Of a stretch of 64,000 bases of DNA, positions 61,398 to 64,000 are shown in pieces. Where the stretch lies: assembly GCA_023662705.1 (NCBI GenBank), contig JAMPIM010000001.1:50835-114834 (forward strand), written 5' to 3'. The position numbers and the translations under genes are program-made. The stretch is from Candidatus Gastranaerophilales bacterium. GTDB taxonomy: Bacteria > Cyanobacteriota > Vampirovibrionia > Gastranaerophilales > Gastranaerophilaceae. A model generated the notes under the pieces. It was not told where the DNA came from and ran no database searches. It worked only from the letters and a program-made list of their open reading frames with translations. How positions within the stretch are numbered: position 1 is the first letter of the stretch; each line of letters starts with the position of its first letter.

Positions 61398-62431
61398 AAA
61401 ATAATTCCTCCGCCCAAAACAATATCTCCGTCGTACATTACAATTGATTGACCTGACGCGATTGATTTTTGCATGTTTTCAAATACTACTTTTATTACAC
61501 CATCTTCTGTTTCCTCAACGCTAACCGGTGTTGGCTGTTGAGTCGAGCGAATTTTTGCACTACAGTTTGCTTGCATAGGTTGAAGCCAATTGAGATTTGA
61601 TGCCTGCAAAGTATCACTCATAGTTTTATCTTTAAATCCAACAACGATTTCATTAGTATCCGCACGAAGCTCTAAAACATACAACGGCTCTTCAGCACTT
61701 ATGCCGATACCTTTTCTTTGCCCTATTGTGTAGTTCCAAATTCCTTTATGTTTGCCTAAGATTTTTCCTGATAAATCGACAATATTACCTTCTTTTTCTT
61801 CGATTCCAAGAAGTTCATTATAGTCACCATCATAGAAATCTTGACTGTCGGGTTTTTCTGCAACATTGAGTCCGTTTTCTTTGGCAATTTTTCTTATTTC
61901 ATCTTTTGTATAAGCTCCAAGTGGCAAAATAATATTTTCTAATTGCTCGGGTTTTAATCTGTATAAGAAATAAGATTGGTCTTTGTTAGGAGCAATCCCT
62001 CGTTTTAAAACTCCGTTTTCAACGCGGGCATAGTGTCCTGTTGCAAATTTATCAAATTCAATTCCGTGTTCGTGGGCAAGTTTGGGAAGAACCCCGAATT
62101 TTACAAGTGAATTACACCATATACAAGGATTTGGGGTGTTGCCTTTTATATATTCTGATTTGAAGTTATCAATAACAATTCTTTCGTATTCTTCAACACA
62201 ATCAAAAACATAGTAAGGGATTCCGATTTGTTCTGCGATTCTGCGAGCTTCTTCAATATCTTCTTTTTCATCAGGGCCGTAACAGGCATTTTTATGCCCT
62301 GATTTCTCTGCCATTCCGCCACGCCCCCAAATTGACATTGTTGCACCGATTACTTCATGTCCCTGTTGTTTTAATATAAGAGCGGCAACAGATGAATCCA
62401 CTCCGCCTGATAATCCTACTAGTATTTTCAT
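61394..62431 (-). CDS. mnmA: tRNA 2-thiouridylase MnmA, variant lacking the second catalytic Cys
   Basis: Thiolates C2 of U34 in tRNA. The PP-loop GLSGGVDSSVAA is at residues 6-17. NPCIWCNSLVKFG (near 100) has the first catalytic Cys plus an extra Cys. YTIGQRKGIGI is near 235. Where E. coli MnmA has DSTGICFIG with the second catalytic Cys, this protein reads DSQDFYDGDY. An additional Cys is in NACYGPDE near 53. The start at 62431 overlaps the nadA stop (ATGA). Its setting between two Fe-S enzymes, plus the Cys pattern, fits a version that may use an Fe-S cluster; that is inference. Confidence 0.92.
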   Translation of the reverse strand: MKILVGLSGGVDSSVAALILKQQGHEVIGATMSIWGRGGMAEKSGHKNACYGPDEKEDIEEARRIAEQIGIPYYVFDCVEEYERIVIDNFKSEYIKGNTPNPCIWCNSLVKFGVLPKLAHEHGIEFDKFATGHYARVENGVLKRGIAPNKDQSYFLYRLKPEQLENIILPLGAYTKDEIRKIAKENGLNVAEKPDSQDFYDGDYNELLGIEEKEGNIVDLSGKILGKHKGIWNYTIGQRKGIGISAEEPLYVLELRADTNEIVVGFKDKTMSDTLQASNLNWLQPMQANCSAKIRSTQQPTPVSVEETEDGVIKVVFENMQKSIASGQSIVMYDGDIVLGGGIIL

Positions 62432-63327
62432 ATTTCCATCATCCTTTTTATACATTTTGTTGCTTTTTCAACAATGGTTTCATTTATTTCTATTTCGTGT
62501 TCTTCATTTAAAAGTGAATTATAAATATCTTCTAAAGAATTCCATTTCATGTTCTGACAAACAATTTCATCTTTTATGAGAATAAACTCTTTTTCTGGAT
62601 AATCTCTTTTAAGCCTGTCCACAACTCCTCTTTCTGTGGCTATGACAAATTGCCTATCATTACTTGTTCTGGCATATTCCATAATTTCTTTTGTCGAACC
62701 AACAAAATCTGCAAGCTTTGCGACTTCTGTGTGACACTCGGGATGCGCGAGAATTTTTGCATTTGGATATTGCTTGCGTGCGTTTTCCATATCTTCAATT
62801 CTTATTCTCAAATGCGTTGGGCAAAAACCGTTGTAAGTAATAACTTTAATATCTTTGAGCTTTTCTTCTACCCATTTTCCAAGATAAGTATCCGGTAAAA
62901 ATAGCACTTCTTTTGCCTTGAGACTTTGTACAACATTAATGGCATTTGAACTTGTACAACAAATATCGCATTCTGCCTTGATTTCAGCTGTTGAATTTAT
63001 ATAACATACAGCAGGAATATTTGGGTGTTTTGCTTTAAAACTTCTAAGTTCTTCTACACCAATCATATCTGCCATAAAACATCCTGATTTTGGGTTTGGG
63101 AGTAAAACTTTTTTATTCGGATTTAAAAGCTTTGCCGATTGTGCCATAAAATGCACTCCTGCAAAAACAATAATATCGGCATCTGTTTCTGCTGCTTTTT
63201 TACTTAAATAAAACGAATCTCCCACATAATCAGATACTTCATCAATTTCTACTGGTTGATAACAATGTGTAAGTATTATAGCGTTTTTTTCTTTTTTTAA
63301 TTTCTTAATTTTCTCTAATAAGTCCAT
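62428..63327 (-). CDS. nadA: quinolinate synthase NadA (copy 2)
   Basis: A second full-length NadA (299 residues), clearly homologous along its whole length to 19416-20324. The three cluster Cys are kept (SGCFMADM, HPECHTE, EIVCQNM), as are THCYQ, GDSFYLS, YINSTAE and CTSSNA. GGAG precedes the ATG. A 20-bp palindrome (63341-63360) lies just upstream, between it and the divergent DtxR-like regulator. First gene of an overlapping nadA-mnmA-bioB operon. Redundancy with copy 1 suggests different regulation, for example by iron. Confidence 0.94.
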   Translation of the reverse strand: MDLLEKIKKLKKEKNAIILTHCYQPVEIDEVSDYVGDSFYLSKKAAETDADIIVFAGVHFMAQSAKLLNPNKKVLLPNPKSGCFMADMIGVEELRSFKAKHPNIPAVCYINSTAEIKAECDICCTSSNAINVVQSLKAKEVLFLPDTYLGKWVEEKLKDIKVITYNGFCPTHLRIRIEDMENARKQYPNAKILAHPECHTEVAKLADFVGSTKEIMEYARTSNDRQFVIATERGVVDRLKRDYPEKEFILIKDEIVCQNMKWNSLEDIYNSLLNEEHEIEINETIVEKATKCIKRMMEI

Positions 63328-63340
63328 TTCTTTCTCCAGA

Positions 63341-63360
63341 TTTTATGGTATGCCATAAAA
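63341..63360. promoter_or_regulatory. 20-bp palindrome, candidate operator between nadA2 and the DtxR-like gene
   Basis: TTTTATGG and CCATAAAA arms surround TATG. It starts 14 nt upstream of the nadA2 start codon and lies 42 nt before the regulator start, where a repressor would block nadA2 transcription. Confidence 0.5.
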
Positions 63361-63389
63361 TTTATGATAAACCAAAAATAAATTCATGC

Positions 63390-63395
63390 TATACT
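63390..63395 (+). promoter_or_regulatory. -10 element of the DtxR-like gene, leaderless arrangement
   Basis: TATACT, then ttattt, then the ATG at 63402. No ribosome binding site. Confidence 0.55.
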
Positions 63396-63401
63396 TTATT
63401 T

Positions 63402-63887
63402 ATGAAAGAACTAACAAAAAGTTTAGAAAAATATCTTGCTGCAATCCATGAGATTATTGAAACTCAAGGAGCTGCAAGGGTTCGGGATGTGTCAGAAAGG
63501 GTTAAAGCTAATGCAGCTTCGACGTCTGAAGCGGTAAAGACTCTTGCCAAAAAGGGATTTGTAAATTATAAACCTTATGGCGTTATTACCTTGACTGATA
63601 AAGGTTTAATGACTGTCGAAAGCAAGAACAAAAGACATGAAATTATCAAAAATTTTCTATCAAATAGTTTGATGCTCCAAAAAGATTATTCTGATGATTT
63701 AGAATTCTCTATGCCTGATGAAGTTCTTGAAAGATTTGTTGCATATTTAACTTTTATGCAGAAGTGTTCTTGTAAAGAACCAAAATGGTTAAAAAGTTTT
63801 CAGTATTTTATTAATGAAAATAAAATGCCTGAAAAATGTTCGAGCTGTATAAACAGTGACGACAAAACATGCTGTAATTGCGGGTAA
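63402..63887 (+). CDS. DtxR/MntR-family metal-dependent regulator with Cys-rich tail
   Basis: A 161-residue winged-helix regulator. DNA-binding domain KSLEKYLAAIHEII ... ARVRDVSERVKANAASTSEAVKTLAKKGFV (residues 5-55), then LTDKGL and KRHEIIKNFLSNSL of the dimerisation domain. The usual E-x-x-C/M-x-x-E-H metal-ligand helix is shortened (DYSDDLEFSMPDEVLERF). Instead the C-terminus has seven or more Cys (CSCKEPKWLKSF, then CSSC, CCNC), which could bind iron, zinc or a cluster. The start at 63402 is chosen because the -10 box ends 6 nt upstream. Divergent from nadA2. Confidence 0.8.
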   Translation: MKELTKSLEKYLAAIHEIIETQGAARVRDVSERVKANAASTSEAVKTLAKKGFVNYKPYGVITLTDKGLMTVESKNKRHEIIKNFLSNSLMLQKDYSDDLEFSMPDEVLERFVAYLTFMQKCSCKEPKWLKSFQYFINENKMPEKCSSCINSDDKTCCNCG

Positions 63888-63965
63888 TTTTAATAAAATC
63901 TTAATAATTGTTGTGATTACAACTGTGCACAAAATCATGTTGGCGGTATAATATTGTATAAAGAA

Positions 63966-64000
63966 ATGTTAGTAATAGAAAGTTGCGAATTTCGTGACGG
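63966..64000 (+). CDS. possible start of a gene cut by the right edge
   Basis: ATG at 63966 opens a frame reading MLVIESCEFRDG up to the window end. A TATAAT lies upstream at about 63947. Only 11 codons are visible and there is no clear ribosome binding site, so this is tentative and no product can be named. Confidence 0.3.
   Translation, partial: MLVIESCEFRD

Noticed and set aside
1..64000. CRISPR array, insertion sequence or prophage
   Set aside because: No direct-repeat arrays, transposase, integrase or phage structural genes were seen on either strand.
1..64000. Recoded stop codon (TGA as Gly or Trp), known in some uncultured gut lineages
   Set aside because: TGA ends several genes cleanly (ATGA overlaps at 5480-5483, 61394-61397 and 62428-62431), and conserved Trp and Gly positions use standard codons.

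Overview
The window is AT-rich bacterial chromosome using the standard code (TGA works as a stop, for example in the ATGA overlaps at 62428-62431 and 61394-61397). It is densely packed with short operons on both strands. The gene set points to a diderm bacterium with a small genome: an outer-membrane-like beta protein, a PilM/PilN/PilO alignment complex, SpoIID/LytB, UvrA/UvrC and RecG with a long N-terminal extension. Protein style and a recurring N-terminal F-G/Q-[AG] peptide make an uncultured gut member of Melainabacteria/Gastranaerophilales my best guess. That is an inference without a phylogeny. I see no phage, transposon, CRISPR array or rRNA genes.

Layout. 0-9.5 kb: a truncated membrane protein, a CheR-fold methyltransferase, an NhaC antiporter, a SIMPL-PHP-small-protein operon, SpoIID plus a zinc dehydrogenase, and mnmG. 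9.5-16.5 kb: a CpaE/TadZ-like ATPase with a membrane protein and an inactivated M48-like protein; then coaBC-nif3, a ribbon-helix-helix (RHH) regulator, a PLP enzyme and tRNA-Ala. 16.5-25.2 kb: bcp, a PilM-PilN fusion with PilO, and a five-gene operon nadA-rlmB-sigma factor-TPR-rseP. 25-34 kb: a CoA-disulfide-reductase-like enzyme, a second RHH regulator, coaD, murF, and mnmE-hom-thrC-proB. 33.7-34.0 kb: a non-coding-looking region that I read as a candidate type I toxin-antitoxin locus. 34-46 kb: alaS, an SMR exporter, tRNA-Asn, an HNH nuclease, a divergent hybrid-cluster-protein homologue, recG, TPR proteins, a UbiA-family prenyltransferase and a nucleotidyltransferase. 46-64 kb: uvrA, uvrC, a DUF3137 protein, a small metallopeptidase, a metal exporter, a ferredoxin-nitroreductase, an EF-hand/coiled-coil/beta protein, a ferredoxin, deoB, nusB-ftsY, nadA2-mnmA-bioB and a DtxR-type regulator.

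Themes. All three enzymes for U34 modification of tRNA (MnmA, MnmE, MnmG) are present. CoaBC and CoaD supply coenzyme A. Two quinolinate synthases feed NAD synthesis. Hom, ThrC and ProB share an operon. Iron-sulfur proteins cluster at the right end beside a DtxR-like regulator with a cysteine-rich tail.

Most notable: (1) a convergent peptide/antisense-RNA locus at 33.72-33.96 kb with type I toxin-antitoxin hallmarks; (2) about a dozen genes with a -10 hexamer exactly 6-7 nt before ATG and no ribosome binding site, implying widespread leaderless mRNAs; (3) four otherwise unrelated proteins sharing a short N-terminal F-G/Q-[AG] peptide; (4) the PilM-PilN fusion.
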